From: Crotophaga sulcirostris
Taxonomy: Eukaryota > Chordata > Aves > Cuculiformes > Crotophagidae
Direction of reading: 5' to 3'
DNA length: 64,000 nt
Assembly: GCA_013397455.1 (NCBI GenBank)
Contig: VYZB01000210.1
Location: 1 to 64,000, forward strand
Numbering within the stretch: position 1 is the stretch's first letter; each line of letters begins with the position of its first letter. Under the pieces are notes generated by a model. It was not told the origin of the DNA, searched no databases, and worked only from the letters and a program-made list of their open reading frames with translations. A program made the translations under genes and the position numbers. Positions 34,641 to 47,405 of the stretch are shown piece by piece.

Positions 34641-37600
34641 TTTCTGTACTCCAGAACTTAAAATTTTAGCTATTTCCATTGGGATTATTGCATCCTTTAG
34701 TAAAATTATCTTTAATTTGGTAGCTGGGAAAGAAAGGACATTCCTGATTTTCCCTCAAGTTGCTTCTCACTCGTTTCCAAGTCAGGAAGGACCGAGGGCT
34801 CGGACTTGGTGGCGCAACCCTGCACTATCTCCCTACTGACAAAGTTGGGCTGAACTCTTCTGAGTGACAGATCATATTCTTAACAGGGATAGTGAGATTA
34901 ATCACTTGTATCACTGCAAAAATCATGCTCCTTACCTTTGAGTTGGATTTTCTGTTGTTTTATGGAGCAGGTACGTATCTGTTGAGAAACTTTTGCTTTG
35001 AAATGTGTATTGATGGTTTAGAACATGAAGTTACAAGATATAGATAATTTTTGGCATATCTTACTTGAAAAGAGTAGAACCAAACCAGAACCACGTTGAT
35101 GCCCAGTCTTAAGTTAGAGGTTATGCTCGTGCTTTCTTGGGTAGAACCGAGCATTTTGTAGAACCTGATGAAAAGTAAAAGCGTACTCAACATAGATAAA
35201 CATTTGTAGCTTTCAGTACAAAGTCCTGCAAGAGGGGTTCAAATAATGAGCTGGATATTAACACTAATGAGAATATCAGGTTTTCATATCTTCAACCACT
35301 AATTTCTTACTACACTCACAGGCTACAGAATAAAACCACTTTACTTGCAGTTTTGAGCAGGTAGATATTTGTAAGAAGTGTCCAAATATCTTCTGGCAGT
35401 GCAAGCTGGATAGTCTTTTAATTGACTCTAATACAGAACATAAGGCTGGTGTTAAACCATATCTTCACTGAGGTTTGCAGGTACTAAATGGAGCTCTAAC
35501 TGGAGCCAGGTGGCAGGTATAACTTTCTATATATACAGGAAATTAGAGAAATATGGCTTTTTATGTTATTTTAGCTTTTAAAAACATTTTTTATAATATA
35601 GCTAATTGAAGTAAGTAAATACTATTTTGGTCTTATTCATAACCTTAGAAAAAGGTTAAATCCCTCATAATCCACTTTTTAAATAGAATCAACTGACCAA
35701 CTCTAGCAAGGAAAGGATCCAAAAACTATTTTGAGAGTACTCCACTTATGGCAGATTTACAGAAAAAGATGCAACATGCTGAAGTGAACATATGCAAAGC
35801 AACTAATGACTAATCGGGAGCCAATATCCTAAAGTGATAATTTTTTTGATAATTTTAGTGAAATTAATGGATAATTTTTCAGTGCCAATAGTCTTATTTA
35901 AGATAGTGTGCAATAAGTTAAGTATAGAAATACAAGTGTGGAATATCAAGTGAAAAGATGTGTCCTTCTGCTCTCAGTTTTATCTAGACCATCCCTAACA
36001 GATGTTTCTTTGAAAACATTCAGTGCTGCAGATTCAGCACTTACACCAATTAGTCGCTGTCAATGCTTAATTATTTTCATGAGATAAATATTTTCCTTTA
36101 TTAAAATTCTGTTGCTCCAAAATATGCTGTTTTTCTTTTTAATAGATAGGTCCTTTAAATATTAGAAGAGAGGTATCAAATTTTCTTCAGTCTTTGCTTT
36201 CCCAGACTAAACAAATTTTATTCCACCAGGCTGTCTTCAAGCTTGAGTCATTCATTCTAAAATTTGAGTGGTTTGGTGTCTTTTGCGGGATTTTTTTTTT
36301 TTGTTTAGGGTTTTTTTGACCTTTTCCAGCCTCTCCCCAGATAATTTATATATTTCTTAAGCTCTGGTTTTCAGGTACATGTAATATATTGAGCAGTGCC
36401 AATAAAAATTACCACAGCAAGTGCCTCTTTAGTTCCTTATCTGTCCAACTCTCTAGTCAGGACTTTTCATCTGCTGTATTTTGCCACGTTTGTGTATCCT
36501 TTAACATTTTGTTTAGGATAAAAAAGTTCATCTTCAAGCCCTGGTATTTTCTCAAGAAATGCTTCTGTACGGGTCTCAACCAGGTATTACACACCTGTTT
36601 GCAAGCAGCTGCAATGCAGTACAGTTTGCGATTTGACTTCAAGAACATTAGGTTTTCCTAAGTGATGTGATCAGAATTTGATCACCTGGCACTGAAAACA
36701 GTATGCCTTTGGAGTTGGAGAATTGCTCCGGTAAAAATCCAATGTGGAGCACACTATTGCCCATGCTTTTGCTCTACTAACTCAGAAAATAGAGATACAC
36801 CTGTAACAACTGTGCACCCCTATGCAGATAACAGCACAGCTTTATGGCTACCTGCTAAACCCTGTCATGGATAGGAGACTGGTAATCTCTTAAATCTTAA
36901 TTTATAAACCTAGTAGCTGTGTAACCCTTACTTCTGAGTAGGAAAACCATGTTGTGGGTCTCTGTATCTTGATTTATGCTTATCTGAATTACTTTCTGTG
37001 TGTGTGCGAAAAGATTAGCGAGTGGCAGTTCCACTACAGATAACATCCAGTTCCTGACTATCAATCATGAACAGAATGGGTGCTTTAGCAGCAGGGCATA
37101 GCACATTGCTTAATCTTTTGGACAAAAAGGCTAAAAGGTCTTGCTTCTCTGCTGAGTCTGTGCCTTACTCGTGCACCTTTTCTGTCTCTGGAAAGGTTTG
37201 CGAACCAATTTTCAGCTGATGCTCCGGTACCACCTTGAGCTTTTGGCTCCAGCAGCGCCTGTGGCTGGGTATAGCACAGTAGCATAGCAACAGCTTCAAA
37301 ATACAGACCCATATTGTCTAGGAAATTGTTACTGCACAGTGATTGCACCAATAGCAAATACAATGTAAATATGTAGGTCATACTGAGAGAAAATTAAAAT
37401 GGGATTTATTTGCTCGTTTCATTTTCTTATAATTTTCTTTTTGTGACTCTCTCTTTGATATTCTGAAAATAACGCTGCCATTTCAGCCTGGTTTTTTTTC
37501 TTTTCTTTTGAAACATCTCAGTTCCTTTTGTTACATTTGAGGAGTGGAAAATGTTTGGATTTGTGGATTGATTACTTTTTTGCTGTCCCTGACAACTTAT

Positions 37601-40600
37601 CTATGTAGCAGTACTGGGAGGTGTTAAATAGCTTCTGTCCAGTATAGAGGGATTTGTATTATTTTTAATTGTTCATCGCAGAAGAACCTAAAGAGCAGCT
37701 CTACTAAGACTGATGTTTTGCAAACACAATGTAATAAACACTGCAAAGCAACTGGTAATGATATATGTAAATTATCTTGGAATCTGCAAGGGGAAAGCTG
37801 CTTTTTGCCTCTGCTCCTTCTTTTCTTTCGATATCAAGGGTTGGATTTGTCTCATCTGATGCACGGTGTATCAATAAAGTAAGTTATTAACTACATCTCT
37901 GCAGGATGTCCAGGCTCCTTTTGCAACAAAAAGGTATCTGAAATAGTGCAACGGGATATTAGATTATGTGATCAAATGTAGGCATCAGCTGTAGGGTGAG
38001 GTTAGTTTTTCTGGAGACTCCATTAGTTATATTGAGTAGGGGCCTAATTCAGTTTTCTGACCATAGGCAGCCAGTGCCATTTTAGATGCCTTAAGGTTTC
38101 CCTCTTGGCCTCCTGCTGCCTCTGCAGAAGGCCACAGTTTAGCTGTTCACTAGACAGTCTAACTTAATCAGATAAAATCATCTGATATATCTTAGCATCT
38201 TCCCAGGACTGAGAACCAGCACTCTTTCTTCAACTTCAGTCCACCTTTCTCCTTTCTATAACAGCAACTCCCATATATGTTTCTTTCAACTGTACTTGTT
38301 TTGCAGATATTTTTTATTTTAGACTTCACAGTAGAAGAGAAAAGTCAACTGAATATACTAGATTTGAACTCCTAGGTACCAGTCCAAACACAGCTCAAGA
38401 TTTTAATAGTGAAAAGAAAATTTGCTTTGTTTCTTTGGGTCATAAGACCCACTGTTCTGCAGCTGTGTTTGCTGGTCCATTTAGAAATGTTTTCAATGTC
38501 CTCTCACACACTGTGATTGTGGCTGAAAAGGAACACCTGACTATTTTTCTTTATCAGAGTTAATTTTTTAAATACTTACAACTGCTTAATGGCAAATGTT
38601 ACAAACCTGTATGAAACAACTTTCGGTAGGAAAAAAAATAGGAGGTAGCAAGACATTCCAAAATGAGTCATTGATTTGTAATCTGCAGGTGTGACTTCTG
38701 TTTTTAGTCCTCTAGATGATCCTCTTCATAGTGATTAATGATACAACTATGCTTGAGTTTTTACTGTTGGTTCATTTCTGAATGTCAAAAGATGTCAGTG
38801 ACCTTCATGATGTTATAATGATATAGTTAGGTATAGATGAGAAGTGAATTGGTGCACAAGTTTGGTTTCAGTACAGGCGAGAAGTGTTCGAAACCAGGAT
38901 TTTGACTTACAAATTAAATGATTCTTTATTGCAACCTCCAAATAGTCTACAAGTGTTAATGAAGTAAAACTCAGGAACACATCTTCTAAGAGAAAAATTG
39001 TGTGTTCTTGCTTGTGTGTTTATAGCAAACAAGGCACAGAAAAGTAAAGTCTTTGCACACTCACCAAGATGATTTGTTTTTTTAGTTCCTAGTAATCTGA
39101 AAAAAAATTCATGGGACTGGAGGTGACTTTCTGTGACATAGAGTCCTTTTCTATCACAGACAACCTCATCATGTAAAATACATAATTCATCAGCTGATCA
39201 AGGTCGATCTAAAAATGAAGTGGCTGTTAATATTAATTTTGGAAATCTGTTTCAGAACGTCACTATCTGATGGTTTGACATCTTACTCAAATTTCCAAAT
39301 GACTTTTATTCATGTGCAGCTAATACGTCCTTGTTCTTCTGCCAGCATGATCCATTAGCATTAATTCTTTCATTTACCATTTTTAAAATCAGTTTAGGCT
39401 TAGGCATCCTCAGATGTTTTTGGACTAATCCAACCAATCCATTTTCGTCTCCATTTCTTCCACTTATCATAGTTATCCCCTTCTGCACATACCTTCTTTC
39501 CAAAAAGGTACCTTTTTTCACAGCTGCATCCTGTCTCAGGTTGCTTCTACTTTTATAGGTAGACTAAACAAGCAGTAAAAAAGATTCTTTTAATAGTGTC
39601 CTAGTTTAAGACACCTATGATTGTTTAAGTAAACACACCATTCAAGGTGAAATGTCTTGATATAAACACGTGTTAGAGTCAGTCAGAAAGGCTTCATTAA
39701 TTTCTCGGTGCCTTTCACAGGTATTCACTTATGCAGACACCTGTTTTCCCTTTAGCAATAATGATGTCTTTCTAACATCACTGTAAGGGGCCCTGATCTG
39801 CTTGCAGAGCACCAGCAGGGCAAACTTCCCACTGTGTCATTGGTGTTAAGAGTGTTCACAGGTACCCATCGTGAATCTTAAGCTCAGAGCTTGAAAAGGC
39901 TTCTTTCTGGATCCTTAATTGATGTTTAGATGGGGTTGTTCCCTTGTCTCTGTTACTGCTCTTTGGGAAATCTTAGCATCTGGAGCTCAACACTGTATTC
40001 CCACAGCATGAGGATTGGTTGAGAAGCAAATGGAAGAAGTGAAAGCTTTGCATCTGAGCATACTGGCATTTAATCTCTCTTCTGACCTCTGCTCACATGT
40101 ATTTTTACCATTTTTTAATTAATTTTAAAATGTATTTGATTAAAAATGGGGCTAGCAGAAGTGTGTTATACTTGCCACAGATGAATGATTTATACTTGCT
40201 CTATAAATATGTGCATCCTTATCTGTAATGCTGATACTGTGGTGGCTCCTCATTCCAAGAGGCTCTTTAATAGCCAGAAATGGCATGTCACTGGCCAGTG
40301 AGGTGACTGAATAACACTCACAAGTCCTCATTAAATAGGAATACCAGGAGAAATAATTTAAACTCATAAAGTTTTATTTCTTGATGTCCCTAAGCATTTT
40401 CCCTGATTTTAATGTCTATCAGCTAGAACTTTTCCAAAAAAGTACTAGAGAAAATAATTGGAGAATCCTGAAAATCAGAGAGTAGACTTGTTGATCTGAG
40501 AGTCCTTTTTCTAGCTCTGTTTTTTGGGTGGGGTTTTTTTGTTGCTGGGGTTTGGTTTTGGTTTTGTTGTTTTCTTGGATTTTTTTTAATATCACAGTGT

Positions 40601-41582
40601 GATTCAGGCATGGAAGGTAACCTTATTTGTACATATTATGGGCTTTTTCACAGACCATCAAGAAGGCCCATTAGGAATTAAGACTGCAGTCGTATCCTAG
40701 TTGTTTAGAAAAAATATCCAAGAGCTCAGTGCTGTAGCAGGCTGAATGCTCTGATGTTTATCTGTAAAAAATATAAAATACATGCCTAATGTTTTACGAT
40801 ACAAAAACTTTCATTCACATTTTTCTCAATCATTTTAAATTAATAAAATTATCTTTTTAATTAAATACTTCAATGGTTTGGGAAAAGAAAGAATAGAAAG
40901 CAAAAGGCTTTTCAAAAAGCTGATGAACCTTTAGAGAAGGATCAAAGTGTATGAGGAAGAGGAAGTTCAATGGACAACACTAAAATGCCAGCCTTTGCTT
41001 TATGAAGATAGGTTACTAATTTAAATTCTATCATATACATATCCCATGGATAAATTTAGTTGCAAGGTATTAAACTATAAGAACCCAGTTGCTCCATTTA
41101 ATTTAGTTATCTAATGGTTCAGATTTGTTTTTTGTCATTTTGGGGACTAAGTAAAATTACACTTATCTGTTCAGATGAAAATGATAAAGAGCTATAGGAC
41201 AAGTATTTTTAATGGGGTGATGCAATGCCGATCGCAGTTAATACACTGCTCAGTGTATGTTCCTGTGAAAAGCAACAGTCAGGGGCTGAGCAGGATACCC
41301 CAGGACATCTGACATGGCTCTGGAGGTTTGTATCTGAGCAGACTAACCCCATTATCAATTTCTTGAAGCCTAATATTACTACAAAGTCATATTTCTGTGG
41401 AAAGATACTAAACAAATATACTTGACAAATGTCCAGTGCCAAAAATTTGTTATACATCATGTGGCCTATTTTGAAGAGGCACCAGTCTTTCCTTCCTTTC
41501 CTTGGTGACCACATGGATTTGTAAATAATCAGCAGTAAGTAGTTTCTGTTTACACAGTATGTAGTTGCAAGGTGACATTACA

Positions 41583-42502
41583 AGCTGGGTGGAGAACGGA
41601 TTGAGAGTAGCCCTGAAGAGAAGGACTTGGGAGTACCAGTGGATGAGAAGCTCAACATGAGCTGGCAATCTGTGCTTGCAGCCCAGAAAGTCAACATTAT
41701 GCTGGGGTACATCAGAAGAAGTGTGACCAGCAGGTTGAGGGAGTTGATTCTGCCCCTCTGCTCTCACCTCACCTGGAGTACTGTGTTTATTTCTGGAGTC
41801 CTCAGCACAGGAAGGACATAGATCTCTTCGTGCAAGTCCAGGGGAGAGCCATAAAGATGATTCAAGGACTGGAACACCTCCTCTGTGAGGACAGGCTGAG
41901 AGAGTTGGGGTTGTTCAGCCTGGAGAAGAGAAGGCTCCAGGGAGACCTTGTAGCAGCCTTCCAGTACTTAAAGGGGCTGCAGGAAAGTTGGGGAGGGGCT
42001 TTTCTCAGGAAATGCAGGGACAGGATGGGAAGGAACGATTTTAAGCTGAAAGAGAAAGATTTAGATTACATAGAAAAAGACTGATAAAATTAGATTAAAT
42101 TTGAATTAGATAAAAAAGAAAGATTTAGGTTAGATATTAGGAAGAAATTTTTTCCTGTGAGGGTGGTGAGGCACTGGAAGAGGTGACCCAGAGAATTGTT
42201 GATGCCCCATGCCTGGAGGTGTTCGAGGCCTGAATGGATGAGGCTTTGAGTAACCCGATCCAGTGGAAGGTGGCAGTTGTCAGTTCAGATGAAAATGATA
42301 AAGGGCTATAGGGCAAGTATTTTTAATTGAGTGATGCAATGTTGATCACAGTTAATACACTGTCTGCTCAGTGAACCTCTGTGAGATTTCAGGGACAGTA
42401 GCGTGCTCGGCTGAAGATGTAAGCCATTAGTTGACTAAGGGGGGTTGGAACAGGATGATCTTTGTGGTCCCTTTCAACCCAAACTGTTCTATGATTCTAT
42501 GA
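41583..42502 (+). mobile_element. CR1 LINE, about 0.9 kb, with an internal insertion
   Basis: It runs from the ORF2 C-terminal region (GAGAAGGACTTGGGAGTACC, CAGGCTGAGAGAGTTGGGG) through CTGTGAGGGTGGTGAGGCACT to the tail TTCTATGATTCTATGA. It is interrupted at about 42278-42440 by non-CR1 DNA copied from its own 5' flank. Confidence 0.9.
42283..42373 (+). repeat. Second copy of the 41169-41255 segment, embedded in a CR1
   Basis: GTTCAGATGAAAATGATAAA, GCTATAGG-CAAGTATTTTTAA, GTGATGCAATG and CAGTTAATACACTG occur at both sites, direct orientation, offset 1114 bases, roughly 90% alike by eye. The CR1 resumes at GGGGTTGGAAC after 42440. Confidence 0.85.
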
Positions 42503-42544
42503 GATGACATGAAAAAGAACACCTTTGTAAAACCACACAGATTT

Positions 42545-42567
42545 CTTTATATATATATATATATAAA
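42545..42567. repeat. (TA)n microsatellite
   Basis: About ten uninterrupted TA units just 3' of the CR1 copy. Confidence 0.9.
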
Positions 42568-42840
42568 TAATTCAGGATTGCATACTTTATTGCAATTTAT
42601 GAGTCATTTTATATTTACTTATTTTCACCTAATGTAGCCAGGGTGCTTATCTGCTGAATCAGTAACTTCATCGTGGTCCTAACTATTCCCACCCTTCAGT
42701 GTGCCTTGCGTGTGTTAATGACCCCGTATAATGAACAGCAGAAGTTTAGAGCAGCAAATTCACAGGGATGTGGCTCCTCCCTTTGAGACTGCAGAGAATG
42801 AAGTTTAGACCGGAGCAGAGTTTCTTCCAGGCATCGGGTG

Positions 42841-42900
42841 CTGATTGGCCCTGTGCACCACAGCTGATAACAGCTAAAAATAGCACCAGTATAAAAGCCC
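42841..42900 (+). promoter_or_regulatory. Compact promoter-like cluster inside the CLIC5 intron
   Basis: Within 60 bases are an inverted CCAAT box (ATTGG, 42844-42848), an E-box CAGCTG (42861-42866), a GATA-type TGATAA (42865-42870), a perfect MEF2 consensus CTAAAAATAG (42874-42883) and TATAAAAG (42890-42897), in the spacing of a plus-strand tissue-specific promoter. The start would fall near 42920. An AATAAA lies at about 43035. An ATG at 42960 opens only 22 codons, and no CLIC-like peptide follows. No transcript is known to me. Confidence 0.35.
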
Positions 42901-45900
42901 AGGCAGCAGCACAGCTGCCCTGGCATTCCCTCCTTGACTGCCAGCAAGGGAGGAGACGATGTTCTCCGAGTCCCTGCAAATATGCAGCCAAAGAACATTC
43001 TGCTACTTATTTCCACTTAACAATTAACTCGTCAAATAAAGACGCACACTGGACTCTGTGACTCATGGGGGAAGTAACCAAGTTCTACTTTAGAACAAAA
43101 GAAGACACAAACTGAGGGCCAGATTTTCCAAGCAGGTTTTCTGAGCAGAGCCTGACAGGTGGAACTGGTCTTTGGAAGTGTGTCTGCAGAACATCTGTGG
43201 GTTCTGTACAAGAATGTTGTGTCTATACTCACATAATCACCCTTGTGGAGAGCATCCTCTGTGACAATGGATTTCTGAGCACTTGGAAAAACAAGTGTGC
43301 TTGTGTTTGACAATGGTTTGACTAAGTTGGCATTGAGAAGTTCAGGAATCTATTCTTACCCTTGCTGTTGATTCCAGGGAAATCACTTCCTTGCACTTCT
43401 GTTCCCTTTCAAGCTTTGCCTGTCTTCTGTTTTCAACTGTAGAATTTGGGGGAATAGTGACTGCAGTGGTTGTTTGCACTGGAAAATAAGCCTTTGGGTG
43501 TCTGAATGATTAAAGAAAGCAGAGACATATGTGTTGAAGAGGTCCCCTTTTAAAATCTGGCAAAAGTAACGCTGCATTGAAAATAGAGGGTGATCAGGGA
43601 AAGTGTTAGGAAGTCTTAAAAATAGGTGGCAGTATCAGCCCTATCAAGAGTAAACTATTCCTTTGTGTATTAAATCCAGTTGGTCTGTCCTCTTCTTTGA
43701 TTTTACAAAGCTTTGCACAATTAAATTTGTATGGGTGGATTCCCTTTCATTTTAGTTGTAATATATTAATCGTTTCTGGTTTATAACAATACACTGCAAG
43801 GTTTATAACATCCTGCAGATTGACAGATGACCTGCCTGATTTGCCTTCAGTTTTGATTTGTTATACTTAATTTTCTGAAAAGGTCACTTATAAGTCCCTA
43901 CATTTTCCCCTTTGATAAGAACATTCAATTACCTTTTAATTTATTGTTTTAATCAAGAGATCTCTCATGGTGAATGATGGTAATTGCAGAGATTGTTGGT
44001 TTGGTAGTTCTATAGAGTAAAGTCTTCTTTTTCTAGGCAGGAGACCCAGCATGAGCAGAAGTGGTAGGGACTCCCCCACAGGGGATTCCACCTAGTTGAG
44101 ATCGAGAGCTGAGAGAGGTCAATCCTTGCAGCACACCTAACTTCATCCTCCTGAGCTCTTTGCCTCTGCTCTCTGAAAGCCAATTTTCTGTGTTAACATG
44201 TAGCCAAAAGACAACCTGAGAGTCCATCAGGGAAATTTAAACTTTCTATCAACACTGAGATACCTCTCTATATATTTATGAATAAGTCTGGCAGTAGCTC
44301 TCACTTGCTGCTTGGCTAGGAATGGATAGAAATTGCTAATAATGAGTCAAGCTCCCTATCTCATTAGCGCTTTTCTATCTGATGCACATCTCCAAGGAAA
44401 ATCTAGTCCATTTTCTACAGAATTGTATGATAGTTGTCTCCAAGGTCAGAGCAGTGAGACTGCAAAGATGACTTTAGGCTTTGATATTTTCATGGTGTAT
44501 GAGGTTGCTTCCAGGTACTGCAGCCAGTGGCCAAGGGTCCACAACTTCCTTATAAAAGTGATACCTGCTACATGCTCTGTGAAAATTTTGTGATTTTAGG
44601 CAAAGATGAAAAATTTTTGGAAAATCTTCCATTTAAGAAGAAAGAATTCTGAACATCTTTCTAGTTAGACTACCCAGTATTCCCAATTGTGACAGACTTA
44701 AACAAGACCCCATTACTATTAAGACATTGATCAGAGCTGAATTTCACACTAAGATTTACTTTCAGTCTCCAGCTAAGGTCTTTAATAACTGCCATCATCA
44801 TCTTTCACTTAAGAATGTGGGATGTGGTCTCTGAAGTCCTAATAACCTGCACATGGTGGTCAACAGGGAAAATCTAACTTGAAAGTGTAGTTGCAGCAGA
44901 GGAGTTCACATCTGTGCTTAACTAACCCCATTGCTCCAGTTCATCCTGGTTGTCTGCATTAACTCTGCAGTGAAAAGGGTCTTAAAGCCAGGAAAAATTA
45001 AAAGGAGGTGTCACCTAGTCAACATCAGGTACTTCAAGATGTTGAAGAAAGAAGGGTAGAAAACCCAAACAACCCACCCTTCATTTAATAACAGCTTGAG
45101 GTGATGCACTAAGGAAAGTGAGCTTGTTCACTGGCAAACTTTGTGGAAACTTTATCACAGAAGTACTACAAGATGAAATGAAAAATGAATGAAGGCAATT
45201 TTCTAAGGAGAATGGGAGACTTCTACAGTTCACTGTCAGGCTCAAGGTCAGCCAGCTGCATTAACCCCGGGTTATGTCTTTGCAAAGCACTGTCTTTGAT
45301 GAGATGGACCATAATGTATGCAGAGGTTAAACTTTGCTGCCGTGGAGAGAGATGTAAAGATGTTGATCCCTTCTATTTCATACCGCACAAACATGGGTTT
45401 GTCAAGGAGCCAAAAGCCAAAAGGTCTTTTTGTAAGCCAAATTGTACATACACCACAGAAGAACCTGCAATCAGCTTTGCAGATCCATGCATGTAACCTG
45501 CTGTGCAGGTAATTTATGGCTTCATCTGGCACAGCAAATGTCACTGATGCCAACATTTGAACCCATGGGAACTAGTCTGAATCACGAGTAATTTCAAACT
45601 GAGTTGCTGAAGGCTTCATCTTTTAGAAATAATGTGTGTCAGAATATAGAAAGTAATTTCTGCTTTCAGCCAAATTGTTTGCTAAACAACAGAGTGAAAC
45701 GCAAATGTATCCAACTAAACCAGCATCAATTTTGCGTTCTTTTGGCCTTATTTACTGAGGGGAATTGAAACCTTGCCTGAGATCTCCGTTGGCTGTACAT
45801 GCAATTTTGAACACTTTCTGTAAATAATAATTCATAAGTTAGGATTGGAAGAGTGTGTTATATGCTGGTCTTTTGCTTTTTTAGGGGGATTAAATCCTAT

Positions 45901-47008
45901 TTTGTATGTACATGCTTCAAATCCTGATTAATTTAGACTTAGATTATTTCTGTTCATTTGTTGGTATGCTTCTTGTCATAAATTAAATTGGGACTTGCAC
46001 TAAGAACTCTTGTAAATGAAGACAGAGCTATGCAGTACTTACTCTGTTGCGGACCTATAAGTAAAATAATGTAATTTTAGTTCTATGACAGCAGGTCAAC
46101 AATAAGAGGTTCATAACACTTACCTGGTGTTGTTTTTCTTCATCATATGTAAAAGTATGAAGGATTTATTTTGAAAAGCAAGGGCTGAGGATATCCACAT
46201 TCCTCCGTTCATCAGCTACATTATCCATATAGCCCACAGTTCGGGCCAATCTGTAATGCTCTCCATTGTATTCCCTACAATACCACTTTCCAGAGCAGTC
46301 TCAGTCCCATTTGGAAGTATCTTTTGTTTTTAATTGAAATGACAGTTTTGGAATGATAGTAAAATAAAGAAATAAAGGAATAAACTGCTGTCCTCTAGAA
46401 GCCTCTCTACTGAATGCAGCATTAGGAGATTGTTTTGTACCTTTTAAGTGCCACTTCCCTGTGACTGATTAGCTGTTACTGTCTCAATGCAAATGCTGAG
46501 ATAATTATCTATAATGAAATCCCTCTTCACGCTGAACAGCAGTGAGTTTTTCTCTTGAAGTTGTTAATGCTTATTAATGTTACAGCAAAGTTTGATACTG
46601 CATCCATGTGGAAACATAATTATATACAAAAATAATGTCATTCTTTTGGATTAGAACTTTGCAAAACTCCTGTCTGAGCTGCTTCTAGTGATCTACAATT
46701 CTGTTAAATAGCTGAGCTTCATCCAGAGATCTCTGGAGCTAAACTAATGCATTTTCATCATAAGGTAAAGGAGAACTGGTGCAGCTCATGGCTGTGATAG
46801 ATTCATAATGTCTGGGGGGTGGATATAGAGGGCTATCTCAAATTCGCCAGTTAATGGAGTGCAAAGTTTTTTGGCCTAGGTTTTGCCATCCCATCCCATT
46901 TCTTGGGACATTCAGGCTGTACACTTGTTGTATCACTTGATGTCTTCTGGTCCATGCCCCCAAGTGTGGGAAAATTTAGAAGGAATAACATCACAGTTCC
47001 CCTTTGTT

Positions 47009-47405
47009 CATAGAATCATAGAATGATGAAAGGATCTTTACAGGTCAACTAGTCCAAGCCCCCTGCAGTAGGCATGGACATCTTCAACTAGATCAGGTTG
47101 CTCAGAGCATCCAGCCTGACTTTGGATGTTTCCAGGGATGTGGCATCTACTGCCTCTCTAGGCAACCTGTTCCAGTGTTTCACTGCCCTCAGTGTGAAAA
47201 ATTTCTTCCTAACATCTAGTCTAAACTTCTTGTCTTTTAGTTTAAAACTGTTACCACTTGTCCTGTTGCTTCAAACCCTGCTAAGAAGTTTCCCCCCGAT
47301 CTTTATTATAAGCCCCATAACCAACCAACATGTTTTGAGGTACTGTACGTCTCTAAAGTTGCTCACCCAGCCTTGGCATGAGGCTGTTTGGAAGAACTTT
47401 CTACG
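47009..47405 (-). mobile_element. CR1 LINE 3' fragment
   Basis: TCATAGAATCATAGAATGATG, ACATCTTCAACTAGATCAGG, CTAGGCAACCTGTTCCAGTG and TTCTTCCTAACATCTAGTC in reversed CR1 order. Inside the CLIC5 intron. Confidence 0.9.
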
